The notes below the pieces were generated by a model. The model searched no databases and was not told the origin of the DNA. It saw only the letters and a list, made by a program, of their open reading frames with translations. A DNA stretch of 35,643 nt from Clostridiales bacterium (GTDB lineage Bacteria; Bacillota; Clostridia; Christensenellales; Borkfalkiaceae): positions 1 to 35,643 of the forward strand of contig SVII01000014.1 in the NCBI GenBank assembly GCA_015069605.1, in the 5' to 3' direction. The translations under genes were made by a program, and so were the position numbers. Positions 16,119-24,988 of this stretch are shown piece by piece. Position 1 is the stretch's first letter, and every line of letters begins with the position of its first letter.

Positions 16119-16349
16119 TTACTTTTTCCAAATGACGGGGGTGACGCCGTCTTCCGCATAATGCCAATAATTATCGTCATATGCCGTGCCGTCTTCATTT
16201 AAAGGCGGTTCATTTTCACTGTAATAATAAATAGGAAAGAACTCCTGCAAACTACTTCCGCCTTGACCTATTGCACCACAGGAAAACGTAGTATCCGTAA
16301 ACGCGCCTGCTTCTTTCAGCGCGTTTCCGCTTGTTCTTGTAAACGTCGT
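16119..16349 (-). pseudogene. C-terminal remnant of an unidentified protein
   Basis: On the minus strand a frame of 76 codons runs from an in-frame TAA (16350-16352) to the stop at 16119-16121. Its first third overlaps the end of the YwaF-like gene in another frame. It has no ATG and no ribosome binding site. The non-overlapping part reads like genuine protein, for example TFSCGAIGQGGSSLQEFFPI and a tail ending DGVTPVIWKK, rich in Tyr, Asp and Glu, and it stops just before a terminator. I infer that it is the 3' end of a gene truncated by a deletion that joined it to the neighbouring gene. The family is unknown; the composition would suit a surface or carbohydrate-binding protein. Confidence 0.45.
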
Positions 16350-17086
16350 TTACGATCGATAAACTGCCAAGGTAAATAGGCGAGATAGAACAACGCAGTG
16401 ATTGCGACTGCCATAATAGTTAAGCGCAGGAGATAATTTTTCGGGAGAATATCCAAAATGCTTGCAGCTTCCGCTGTTTTGGCAAGGAATAAATAATTAG
16501 CGCCTTCAAACATACTGTTGGTAAGGATTGCCACCGCTGCCAACACGATTAGGAAACATCCTGATTTGAGCATAGATTTCCACGTAGGGCGCATTTTATG
16601 TACAAAAATCATATAGAAAACAGCGAAATATCCCAACAAATGCTCTAACCAAAACTGATAATAACGAAATCTCGTTGGCCCTGTTGTGGTAATTACGGCA
16701 GGGGTGATCAATGCAAAAATCGTGCCTGAAAACACCCAAAAATAGGTGACGTCAAACAGCGTTTTATTTTTGGTTGTCAACAAAAATCCACTGAAAATGA
16801 TAGCCCAGCCACAAATAGAGATGGGTAAATGATCAACGGGGTTTGCTCCAAGTGAAGGGACTCCCACTAAACGCCAAAAATACGACATTTCATTGATGAT
16901 ACATGCAAACGCAAGCCCTAAACGGATTTTGTCCTCGTGTTTGTATGCGGCGAGTTGGGTTCTAAATTTATATATTAGAAAAATAATAATGCCTGCAATG
17001 GTTAAAGGCAAAAAGTGCGCGAGTGTGAAATATTCAAATTCGCCTGATTCACCTTGTCCAAAGAAATAAGAAAAAAACTCTTTCAT
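16316..17086 (-). CDS. YwaF-like integral membrane protein (TIGR02206)
   Basis: A 256-aa protein with about six or seven hydrophobic helices. The N-terminus reads FEYFTLAHFLPLTIAGIII, and INEMSYFWRL, HLPISICGWAIIFSG, LEHLLGYFAVFYMIFV and YLAYLPWQF follow, the pattern of the TIGR02206 intramembrane family. The family has no proven function. The gene starts 29 bp after the DnaD gene stop and is probably co-transcribed with it. The ribosome binding site is poor (GGAT only). The C-terminal 12 codons overlap a gene remnant in another frame; the protein length is normal, so the gene itself looks intact. Confidence 0.8.
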   Translation of the reverse strand: MKEFFSYFFGQGESGEFEYFTLAHFLPLTIAGIIIFLIYKFRTQLAAYKHEDKIRLGLAFACIINEMSYFWRLVGVPSLGANPVDHLPISICGWAIIFSGFLLTTKNKTLFDVTYFWVFSGTIFALITPAVITTTGPTRFRYYQFWLEHLLGYFAVFYMIFVHKMRPTWKSMLKSGCFLIVLAAVAILTNSMFEGANYLFLAKTAEAASILDILPKNYLLRLTIMAVAITALFYLAYLPWQFIDRKRRLQEQAETR

Positions 17087-17115
17087 AATATATATCCATA
17101 ATATTATATTATTGT

Positions 17116-18861
17116 TTACTGCGGGTTATAACAGTTGCAAGCTGTACCGCTGGGTAAAAATCCTGTATCCGAACATTTTTTACAGGTAAACTGTGGCAAA
17201 AGCTGCGTTTCGTCAATACCCATTCCCGTTAAAATTTGTTTTCTCTCGGCAAGTAGGTTGCGCTTTTGTTCCTTTAAAGCAGGTAAGTTGGTTTGCTCAA
17301 AAACTTCTGCTTTGGCAAGAGCAAGTTCCATTTTAGAAAGCTCAGCGGCGATTTCTTTAAATCTTGCGTTTGCATTGGCTTTTGCTAAGAATTTCTCGGC
17401 ACGCGTCTGCGCTTTTTCACGAAGCAAAGCGTAATATCTTTCCCGATCGGCTTTTGCGTTAACATCCACAATCGTAGGGTTGACATACCCTTTATTCGTG
17501 GTGGAAGAATTGCCTGAAAATGCCGTTGAACTCGACCCATGTGTGGGGATATCCGTTATATTAAACACTTCGGCTTGCTTCCAATCGGACAAGATTTTAT
17601 TGATATAGGGGATAGGATTTGCACTGGTTGCGCTGCGTTTTGCCGCTTCCAAAATCATCTCGTCGTTGAACTTCCAATCCCGCCACGTTTGGATTAAAGC
17701 AAGGTTCGCTGTATTTTTACGGATCGAACCGCAATATTCTTGGATTTTAGTAAACAATTTCAAATCGTCATTTTTCGCTTTGAGGTATGCTTTCACGCCT
17801 TCTTTGGAAACAATCCCATCCGCGAACAGCTTTTGCACCAGCTCGTTCATGGAATCAAAATCTCCGCGTGAAGTTTTCAAACAGAACAACGCCACGTCTA
17901 AAAGCGACGTTTCCTCAAACCCATAATCGCACCAACGCTCCACGTATTCGTCGATATAGGGGGCAGGATTGGGAACTTTAACGCCCAATTTTCTGCCGAT
18001 ACGGAAAGTGAGGTTGGCAAGATTTTCTCTCGCCGTCAAGTACCCATCGATTTCTTTTGCGTCCGTTTTTCCCTTTTCAAAAAGATCCTGCAGGGTAAGG
18101 TCGAGCGAGGTCATGCTGCCACGTTTTAATTTTTTCGCAGCGGCAATTACACCATCCTTGGCAATTCCAAACGTTTCCGTCCATTTCTTATACAAAGCGT
18201 AATCCGTTTCATCAGGAGTGTGTTGCGTAGAGGACAATGCCGTGAAAATCGCAAGCAAATCCCCCTCATGCGCGTTGTAATTAGACAATTCCTTTTCCAC
18301 TTGTTCGTAAGTCGAAAGTCCGTTTCGTAACAATTTTTTCGCTTTATTGAAAATATACGAAGGGGAAACGGCTTCGCCTTGTTTATTCAAACAATATTCA
18401 ACGATTAGCAAAAACGCCTGTGGTTGTAAATTGTTTTCTTCTAAAAACCGCATATACTTAACATAATCGCCCGCGGAAACAAATTTCCCAACGCGTTGTA
18501 ATTTACGTTGCAATTCCTTATTGAAATCAGCATACTGTTCATAACGGATTCTTTTAGGTTTGCCGACCGCCGCTTTTACGGGTAAATATTCCACAGTAAA
18601 CGGGTCTTTGGAAAGAATTTGTACAAGATCGTAATCTTCCCAAAACGCAAACGCTTCGACAATCTTTTCTTCGGTTGTTTTTAGTACTTCCGCCATCGAA
18701 CGAATACCGAATTCCGTTTCCGTATTTTTGCATAAGTACAAACCGTAAAGATATACCTTTACGGCAAACCCGTCCGCTTCCGGCAGGTATTTCGTAATGA
18801 ACTTGTTTTCAATGAGGGTGTAGGTGTTATCTGTGTCCTTGGAAAATGAACAAAACGCCAT
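17116..18861 (-). CDS. DnaD-domain replication protein ending in a DnaC-like coiled coil and zinc motif
   Basis: A 581-aa protein of the DnaD/DnaB (primosome) group. Residues about 1-110 look like the winged-helix N-domain. Two DnaD/DnaB_2-type helical modules follow (about 120-300 and 300-430), the second ending with PIPYINKILSDWK, the typical YxxxILxxW close of DDBH2. A Ser/Thr-rich linker leads to a charged coiled coil (about 475-545). The end is CKKCSDTGFLPSGTACNC (Cys560, 563, 575, 577). This last part resembles the N-terminus of clostridial DnaC/DnaI-type helicase loaders, but the AAA+ ATPase domain is absent. GGGAG precedes the ATG by seven bases. The 138-bp repeats lie directly upstream. 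Role: probably primosome assembly and helicase loading. Confidence 0.85.
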   Translation of the reverse strand: MAFCSFSKDTDNTYTLIENKFITKYLPEADGFAVKVYLYGLYLCKNTETEFGIRSMAEVLKTTEEKIVEAFAFWEDYDLVQILSKDPFTVEYLPVKAAVGKPKRIRYEQYADFNKELQRKLQRVGKFVSAGDYVKYMRFLEENNLQPQAFLLIVEYCLNKQGEAVSPSYIFNKAKKLLRNGLSTYEQVEKELSNYNAHEGDLLAIFTALSSTQHTPDETDYALYKKWTETFGIAKDGVIAAAKKLKRGSMTSLDLTLQDLFEKGKTDAKEIDGYLTARENLANLTFRIGRKLGVKVPNPAPYIDEYVERWCDYGFEETSLLDVALFCLKTSRGDFDSMNELVQKLFADGIVSKEGVKAYLKAKNDDLKLFTKIQEYCGSIRKNTANLALIQTWRDWKFNDEMILEAAKRSATSANPIPYINKILSDWKQAEVFNITDIPTHGSSSTAFSGNSSTTNKGYVNPTIVDVNAKADRERYYALLREKAQTRAEKFLAKANANARFKEIAAELSKMELALAKAEVFEQTNLPALKEQKRNLLAERKQILTGMGIDETQLLPQFTCKKCSDTGFLPSGTACNCYNPQ

Positions 18862-18886
18862 ATATATACTCCCTTGTTTTATTGTT

Positions 18887-19187
18887 GCGAAATGCGTATC
18901 TTCGTCGCAATCCGTCGTTACGCTGTGTTTTCCTTGGTCACGTACGTCTATGTACGCTCCCGTCGGAAAGCCTCGCGCGCCTTGGCTTGCTTGAATTTCC
19001 GCATTTTAACGTAAGTCGATTGTCGCGAAATGCGTATCTTCGTCGCACTCCGTCGTTGCGCTGTGTTTTCCTTGGTCACGTACGTCTATGTACGCTCCCG
19101 TCGGAAAGCCTCGCGCGCCTTGGCTTGCTTGAATTTCCGCATTTTAACGTAAGTCGATTATCGCGAAATGCGTATCTTCGTCGCAAT
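18887..19187. repeat. 138-bp tandem repeat, two copies plus a 25-bp partial third
   Basis: Copies run 18887-19024 and 19025-19162, with a truncated third at 19163-19187. The period is exactly 138 bp and the copies differ at only a few positions (for example GCAATCC versus GCACTCC and GTTACGC versus GTTGCGC). Each copy contains the quasi-palindrome CGTACGTCTATGTACG. Each also holds an 18-codon minus-strand frame starting MRKFKQAKARE, which I do not regard as a gene. The repeat is more GC-rich than its surroundings. It is not CRISPR: there are no spacers. Identity and function are unknown; it fills most of the 572-bp gap between the DnaD gene and sbcD. Confidence 0.9.
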
Positions 19188-19261
19188 CTTAATTTTTTTT
19201 ACAAAAAGAGCAAACACAATGTGTAAATTAGGAAAAATTTTATTCTTTCTTCAAACTTTTC

Positions 19262-19290
19262 TTGCATTTTACAAAGAAATGTTGTATAAT
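19262..19290 (+). promoter_or_regulatory. Promoter of sbcDC
   Basis: TTGCAT (19262-19267) and TATAAT (19285-19290) are 17 bp apart. The leader to sbcD is long, about 137 nt, AT-rich, with only weak hairpin potential (CCTTTT with AAAAGG near 19316-19329). Confidence 0.75.
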
Positions 19291-19433
19291 ACAATAGAAT
19301 AGGTATCGTATTGCCCTTTTAAAAAAGGTAAATTTATTATACCCCTTTTCGTCAGTAAATGCAAGGCGTTTTTGTCTATATTTACAAAAATCCAAAAAAA
19401 GTATTTTTTACAAGATAAATAGGAGGGAGGCTT

Positions 19434-20600
19434 ATGAGAGTTTTGCATACGTCCGATTGGCATATCGGCAAACGCCTAATCAATCGCGAACGACTTGACG
19501 AACAAGCTGAAGTCCTGGATGAAATTGTTCGTATTTGTGACGAAGAGAATATTGAACTCGTATTAATTGCAGGGGATATTTTTGACAACTATACCCCTCG
19601 TGCAGAAGCGGAAGAGCTTTTTTTCTCCAAGATTCGCAAGGTTGCAGGGGAAAAACGAGTTGTTTTAATTATCAGTGGCAACCATGACGATGGCGTACGC
19701 TTGTCTGCGGTCGCGCCTCTGTCCGAGGAAAACGGTATTTATATCGTTGGCAACGATCGAAAGCCTTTGCCGATAGCAAAAGAATGGGGAGCGAGAACCA
19801 TTCGACCGATCTCTTCGGGAAAAGGCTACGCTGTTTTTGAAAATCAGCAGGGGGAAAAGGCGTTTATCTCGACTCTGCCCTATCCCAACGAAGCAAGATT
19901 TAAAGAAGAAAAATCCGAACTTTCCTATGTAGAACAAATGCAAAAATGGATCGCAGAAGGGGAAAGTGGCAATATAGAAGGCTTACCTTCCATTTTCATG
20001 GCGCATATTTTCGTGGCGGGAGGCGCGGTTTCTGACGGCGAACGTGAGATTGATCTCGGTGGCGCGCGCGCAATCCCCGTGGACGTTTTACCTAAGAGCG
20101 ATTATATCGCGTTGGGGCATTTGCATAAAAAACAGCATATGGGCAAGGGACATTGTTATTACAGTGGCTCGCCATTGCAGTACGCGTTTGACGAGGTCGC
20201 GGATAAGAGTGTAAAAGTGTTTGATCTCGTACACGGTGGGGTGCAAAACTTAAAAGACGTGCCTTTGACGTCGGGGAAAAAACTCATTCGTTTGACGGCG
20301 GAGAACGTGGATACGGCGCTTTCTACTCTGGATTTATATCCTGACAATCTCGTGGAATTGACGCTGATTTTATCCAAACCGCTAACAAGCGCAGAATCGC
20401 AAGCGTTGGCGGCAAAACCTAATTTGGTGTCGTTGATTCCTCAAGTGCGCGTAGAGGACACGTTGGAATTTCAATCTCGTAAAAATCTCTCTTCCGAGGA
20501 ACTGTTCAACGCATATTATAAAGCGACGTACGGCGCAGAACCGAAAGAGGAATTGAAGACTCTGTTTTTGACTGCTATGCAGGAAATTTCCGAGGAATGA
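19434..20600 (+). CDS. sbcD: Nuclease SbcCD subunit D
   Basis: The Mre11-like metallophosphoesterase subunit of SbcCD, which cuts DNA hairpins and processes blocked double-strand ends. The 388-aa protein has all phosphoesterase motifs: DWHIG (residues 8-12), GDIFDN (about 47-52), SGNHDD, and ALGHLHKKQ with SGSPLQYAF. The C-terminal capping region is present. AGGAGGGAGG precedes the ATG. sbcC follows after eight bases, so the two are co-transcribed and presumably co-translated. The start is unambiguous. Confidence 0.97.
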   Translation: MRVLHTSDWHIGKRLINRERLDEQAEVLDEIVRICDEENIELVLIAGDIFDNYTPRAEAEELFFSKIRKVAGEKRVVLIISGNHDDGVRLSAVAPLSEENGIYIVGNDRKPLPIAKEWGARTIRPISSGKGYAVFENQQGEKAFISTLPYPNEARFKEEKSELSYVEQMQKWIAEGESGNIEGLPSIFMAHIFVAGGAVSDGEREIDLGGARAIPVDVLPKSDYIALGHLHKKQHMGKGHCYYSGSPLQYAFDEVADKSVKVFDLVHGGVQNLKDVPLTSGKKLIRLTAENVDTALSTLDLYPDNLVELTLILSKPLTSAESQALAAKPNLVSLIPQVRVEDTLEFQSRKNLSSEELFNAYYKATYGAEPKEELKTLFLTAMQEISEE

Positions 20601-20608
20601 GGTGAAAG

Positions 20609-23200
20609 ATGAAACCGATCTATTTGGAATTTTGCGGCATTAACAGTTTTTCGGAAAAGGCGGAGATTGATTTTCAAAAATTACTTTCGGGCGGCGTGTT
20701 CGGGATATTCGGGGACACGGGCAGCGGTAAAAGCACGATTTTAGACAGTATTCACTTGGCATTATACGGTCAAGTAGAACGCGCGGCGAAAGCCAACGAT
20801 TGCATCAATTATAAAGCGGACAGCGCGTACGTGATCTTTGATTTTGAGATTGTCACGGGCGGGAAACGTCACACCTATCGCGTGCATCGTGAACGCAAAC
20901 GCAAGAACAACCAAGCGAAGGCATATCTTTATGAAAAGAGAAATGACGGCGAATGGGGTGCGTTGGCGGAAGGCACGCGCGACGTGGACGATGCGTTAAA
21001 CGAGATTATCGGTTTAAGTTTTGCGGATTTTAAAATGTGCATAGCGTTGCCGCAGGGTGATTTTGCGGCACTGGTGAAAGCGCCGACCGCGGACAGAGTA
21101 AAACTCGTATCCAGATTATTTGATTTGGAAAAATACGGTGAAAAACTGTGGCGAAAAGTCGGGCAAAAATACGACGAAGCGTACAATGCCGTGGAGATTG
21201 TGAAAGCGGAAATGGGGCAAAACGAAGGGGGCAGTGACGAGCTGATTGCGCAAAAGCGCGAGGAGCTTGCGCAATGCGAAACGCAATTAAAGGCTGCCGA
21301 AACTCGTTTTGTGAACGCGGAAAAAGTATATGAAAACGCGTTGGTGTTAGAAAAAGCGAAAAAAGAATACGACGGGGTTTGTCAAAAACTGGAAAATTTG
21401 CAAACGCAGTTACCGCAAATGAAAACGCAACAAGCGGAAATTGAACTTTTGCCCAAGGCCAAAGCTGTGTTGGCAATAGAAAAGCAGGTTCTCAACAATG
21501 AAACGACCAAGACGAAAGCGAAAAAGGAAATTGCCTTTTTAGAAACGGTCAAAAAACGTTGCGAAGAGGAATTGCAACAAGCAAAACAGCGTTTTCAAGA
21601 CGGAGATTTTGACGAAAAAATTGTGCAAACAACTCTCAATTTGCAAAAAGTGCGCGAGGCTACTGATGATTTTAACGCACAACAGAAAGCAAAAAAAGAG
21701 TTAGATGATTGCATAAAAGAATACAATGCAATTAAAAACAAATGCTTCAAAGAAGATTTCGACGGGTTGCAAGCGGCTTTGGAAAAAGAATTGGCGGATC
21801 TTGGAAACGATGACAATTTCTTGGAATATTTAAAACATAATGCAAAAGGCGTTTTATTGTCGGAAACGTACAGCGAAGTGCGTGCCGATTTACGTATGTT
21901 GGCGGAAAAACACCCGACGGTTGCAAACGATGTAGCGCAGTTACTTGAAAAATATTCGATAGAAGAAAGCAGCGAGCAAAATTTTGACGTTGAACAACTT
22001 GTTGCCAAGTTTAAAATAATCGAACAACAACGTAAAAATTTAAAAACGAAAGTGGACGATGTGATCAAACGCCGTCAGGCGTACGAAAGCAACGAAGCGG
22101 ATAAAAATCTGCTTGTGGAAAAGGGAAAACTGTTGCGTATGGCGTACGATGCGGCGAACGAGAAAATTGCGCTCGTCAAAGACCTGGGTACTGCAGAGCA
22201 GCTGCAAAAGATGGTTGGTGATTTGCAAAATGCAAAGACTGCGGCGCAAAATAACGTGGAAAAGGCACAGGAAAAATTACAATTGACGGTTGCCGACGTG
22301 CAAAAACAGCAAGGTGTTTTAGAAACTTGTGAAAACGTATCGCAGCAGTTGCAAACGCAGTTGGAAACGGCGCTTCAAGAAAGCGAATTTGCTTCGGTAG
22401 AGGAAGCGCGTGCGCTCGTGGAAAAATTGGGTGACGAAGAAACGATCCGTCAGAAATGTAAAGCCTTTTTCACGGAGTATGCTCTTTATCAAAAGCGTTA
22501 CGACGAAACGGACAAAACGCAATTTTTGCGTTATGACGAGGGTGCGGCACAGAGGGCATTGCAAGCCAAACAGGATGCGCAAAACGAAAAAGACGTGTGG
22601 AATAGAAAATTTGCGGCGGCGGAAACGGAAGTTAAACGCTTGTTGGATTTGAAAGAAAAATACAAAGATCAGCAAAAGGAGTTGCGCGCGAAAGAAAAGC
22701 AAAGAGATCTTTGCGACGAGTTGCGTAAAATGATTTCTCGAAACCAGTTTTTGGAGTTTATCGCGTCGGAGTATTTGCAGGAAATTTGCGAGGCAGCAAG
22801 CAAAACGTTGCTTTCTTTGACAAACGGACGTTATGTTTTACAATACGACAAAGAATTCAAAGTAGGTGACAATTTAGACGCAGGCAATCTTCGTGCGGTG
22901 AAAACGCTGTCGGGCGGCGAAACGTTCCTTGTTTCCTTGTCGTTGGCGCTTTCGCTCAGCGGCGCGATTTGTCAAAAATCCATGCGTCCTATCGAGTTTT
23001 TCTTCCTCGACGAAGGGTTCGGGACGTTGGACGAAAAGCTTGTGGACGTCGTAATGGACGTTTTAGGGAAACTTAGTAAGAATTTCGCAATTGGCTTGAT
23101 TTCTCACGTAGAAGAATTAAAACATAGAATCGATAATAAAATTTTAGTGACGGGCGCGACCGAACAGCACGGCTCTAAATTGCAACTGACTGCATATTGA
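20609..23200 (+). CDS. sbcC: Nuclease SbcCD subunit C, no zinc-hook cysteines seen
   Basis: The Rad50-like ATPase of SbcCD. The 863-aa protein has Walker A GDTGSGKST (35-43), a Q-loop region near CIALPQGDFAALV, the ABC signature LSGGETF (about 768), Walker B FFFLDEGFGTLD (about 796-807) and a switch His in LISHVEEL. Two long coiled-coil arms lie between. Most SbcC and Rad50 proteins carry a CxxC zinc hook at the coil apex, and usual lengths are above 1000 aa. Here the centre (about residues 400-440, around EYLKHNAKGVLLSETYSEV) has no CxxC anywhere. GAGGTG precedes the ATG. A different dimerisation mode at the apex is inferred. Confidence 0.95.
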   Translation: MKPIYLEFCGINSFSEKAEIDFQKLLSGGVFGIFGDTGSGKSTILDSIHLALYGQVERAAKANDCINYKADSAYVIFDFEIVTGGKRHTYRVHRERKRKNNQAKAYLYEKRNDGEWGALAEGTRDVDDALNEIIGLSFADFKMCIALPQGDFAALVKAPTADRVKLVSRLFDLEKYGEKLWRKVGQKYDEAYNAVEIVKAEMGQNEGGSDELIAQKREELAQCETQLKAAETRFVNAEKVYENALVLEKAKKEYDGVCQKLENLQTQLPQMKTQQAEIELLPKAKAVLAIEKQVLNNETTKTKAKKEIAFLETVKKRCEEELQQAKQRFQDGDFDEKIVQTTLNLQKVREATDDFNAQQKAKKELDDCIKEYNAIKNKCFKEDFDGLQAALEKELADLGNDDNFLEYLKHNAKGVLLSETYSEVRADLRMLAEKHPTVANDVAQLLEKYSIEESSEQNFDVEQLVAKFKIIEQQRKNLKTKVDDVIKRRQAYESNEADKNLLVEKGKLLRMAYDAANEKIALVKDLGTAEQLQKMVGDLQNAKTAAQNNVEKAQEKLQLTVADVQKQQGVLETCENVSQQLQTQLETALQESEFASVEEARALVEKLGDEETIRQKCKAFFTEYALYQKRYDETDKTQFLRYDEGAAQRALQAKQDAQNEKDVWNRKFAAAETEVKRLLDLKEKYKDQQKELRAKEKQRDLCDELRKMISRNQFLEFIASEYLQEICEAASKTLLSLTNGRYVLQYDKEFKVGDNLDAGNLRAVKTLSGGETFLVSLSLALSLSGAICQKSMRPIEFFFLDEGFGTLDEKLVDVVMDVLGKLSKNFAIGLISHVEELKHRIDNKILVTGATEQHGSKLQLTAY

Positions 23201-23278
23201 TAAAAGGGCTTTCATACAGCCAACAAAAAACACAAAAGAGAAGAAAAGACAAGACAAGGGTAAAAACGAAGAGGCAAT

Positions 23279-24979
23279 ATGATTGTAAGCGCAATATCCC
23301 TATGGAAAAAATTTAATACGAAAACTCCGTTAGGCGCAAGCGAATGGGGCATCGAAGAATACGGTGGCGTACGAAAGAGTCACGTTTCATATTCAGGACA
23401 CGCGGTAAAAGACGGCAGCGTGCGTATTTACGCGCGGTTTTTACGTCATTCAGGCGAAGGCAAACGTCCGACTGTGTTGTTGTTGCCTGACGCAGGCGAA
23501 ACGTACGACGAGGAATTGATGACCTATTTCTTTGAAAAAGGGTATTCGGTGTTGATGCCCGATTATTCGGGAAAAATGTCAACGGACGATGACGGGGTTA
23601 TGCGCACTATCTATCCCCCGTCTTTGAGTTACGGGAATTTGGAACAGGCGCGAGGCTTGTATGATATGAAAGACGTATCCCCCGACCAAACCACGTGGGT
23701 GGAATGGACGTACGTGGCGCTGTATTCCGTCGAGTACCTCAAATCAAGAGAGGACGTGGGGAATATCGGTGTAGTGGGTATTCGCAAAGGCGGCGAAATC
23801 GCTTGGCAAGTGATGTTATCCTCGGATGTGAAATGCGGCGTACCCATCAACGCGGTAGGTTGGCGTTCGTTTTTGAACGTGGCGAAATTCGGCAACAACG
23901 TCGCGCATAATTTAAGAGACGAAACGCACAGTTATATTGCTGCGGTGGAAGCGCAATCGTATGCGCCGTATGTGAAATGTCCCGTGTTGATGCTTTGCGC
24001 GCTTCGCGATGAGAGCTTTGATTGCGACAGAGCGTACGACACGTATTCGAGAATTGGCAACGAAGACGGGAATGCAATCGTGTATTCGGCGGGTAGCGGG
24101 GCGTGTATCGGCCCGAATGCTTTGGCGGATATGGATTTGTTCTTGGAAAGAAACTTAAAGGGTAGGGAAATCTATATTCCCGATACACTCAACGTCAGTT
24201 TGGCGGAGAACGAGAATGGATTACAAATCAGCGTGGAATGCGATAAAGAAGGTTTGCTGGAAGAAGCGGGCATCTTTTATGCGGAGGCGGACGTTAAGAC
24301 GAAATCGGCGTTCCGCGAATGGCGTTGTATCCATAAGGTTGACGGTAAATCCGTGAAAGACGGGGCGGTCAGTTACACCGTCAAGCCTTTCGGCGGCGCG
24401 ACGGCAGTATTCGTGTATGCGTATGCGAAATATATCAACGGTTTCCGTGTAATGTCGAAAATCGTTTCTAAAAAGTTGTCGAATCCTAACCCTGCGGCAG
24501 TCAAGAGCCGTAAGCTGTATTCGGGTGACGATACGGATACGTTCGGTGTAGCGCAATACGAAGATTATTCCATCGGCGGAATTTTCTTGGAACACGATGC
24601 TGAAGCGAAGGTGTCCCTTGGTTATGCGGGGATTCAAGGCGCGTATTCCGTGGGGGGTATCAAGACGTATAAAATCAGTTCGCCCAAATATATTCCCGAT
24701 GAGAACGCATTATTAGAATTTGACGTTTATTTTAACGAAACGGACGTTTTGAAAGTGACGATTGAAGTTGCGGACGTAGAGCAGGGCGCAGAGCGTTACA
24801 TTTGCACGATTCCCATCAAAGGCGGCGGTAAATGGAAACGAATCATTTTGAAAGCGGCGGATTTCAAAGGAGAATTATACGGTATGCCTTTGCAGAATTT
24901 CTACGAGGGAAAATCGTTGTTGTTTGACAGCGAACGCGACGAAGTAATCTATGCTGTAACGAACATTCTTTGGCTGTAA
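23279..24979 (+). CDS. Alpha/beta-hydrolase-like protein with degenerate active site
   Basis: A 566-aa cytoplasmic protein. Residues about 60-290 follow the alpha/beta-hydrolase pattern of the dienelactone hydrolase and acetyl-esterase type: PTVLLLPDAG, YSVLMPDYSG, and a nucleophile-elbow position VVGIRKGGEIAW (164-175). The expected GxSxGG reads GIRKGG, so the serine is replaced by Arg169. The acid loop reads LCALRDESFD, and the region where the catalytic His is expected reads GSGACIGPN. The C-terminal half (about 310-566) is beta-rich, with KYIPDENALLEFDVYF and WKRIILKAADFKG, resembling carbohydrate-binding-type sandwiches. It probably lacks hydrolase activity. It starts 78 bp after sbcC and leads into the DUF951 gene. 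Ligand and role unknown. Confidence 0.7.
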   Translation: MIVSAISLWKKFNTKTPLGASEWGIEEYGGVRKSHVSYSGHAVKDGSVRIYARFLRHSGEGKRPTVLLLPDAGETYDEELMTYFFEKGYSVLMPDYSGKMSTDDDGVMRTIYPPSLSYGNLEQARGLYDMKDVSPDQTTWVEWTYVALYSVEYLKSREDVGNIGVVGIRKGGEIAWQVMLSSDVKCGVPINAVGWRSFLNVAKFGNNVAHNLRDETHSYIAAVEAQSYAPYVKCPVLMLCALRDESFDCDRAYDTYSRIGNEDGNAIVYSAGSGACIGPNALADMDLFLERNLKGREIYIPDTLNVSLAENENGLQISVECDKEGLLEEAGIFYAEADVKTKSAFREWRCIHKVDGKSVKDGAVSYTVKPFGGATAVFVYAYAKYINGFRVMSKIVSKKLSNPNPAAVKSRKLYSGDDTDTFGVAQYEDYSIGGIFLEHDAEAKVSLGYAGIQGAYSVGGIKTYKISSPKYIPDENALLEFDVYFNETDVLKVTIEVADVEQGAERYICTIPIKGGGKWKRIILKAADFKGELYGMPLQNFYEGKSLLFDSERDEVIYAVTNILWL

Positions 24980-24988
24980 GAGGATAGC

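Noticed and set aside
18887-19187. Possible CRISPR array
   Set aside because: The repeated unit is 138 bp with no unique spacers between copies, and no cas genes are present.
18846-19226. 126-codon open frame on the plus strand across the repeats
   Set aside because: It is an open frame created by the repeat, with Arg/Leu-rich repeated text, no ribosome binding site, and it overlaps the DnaD gene start.
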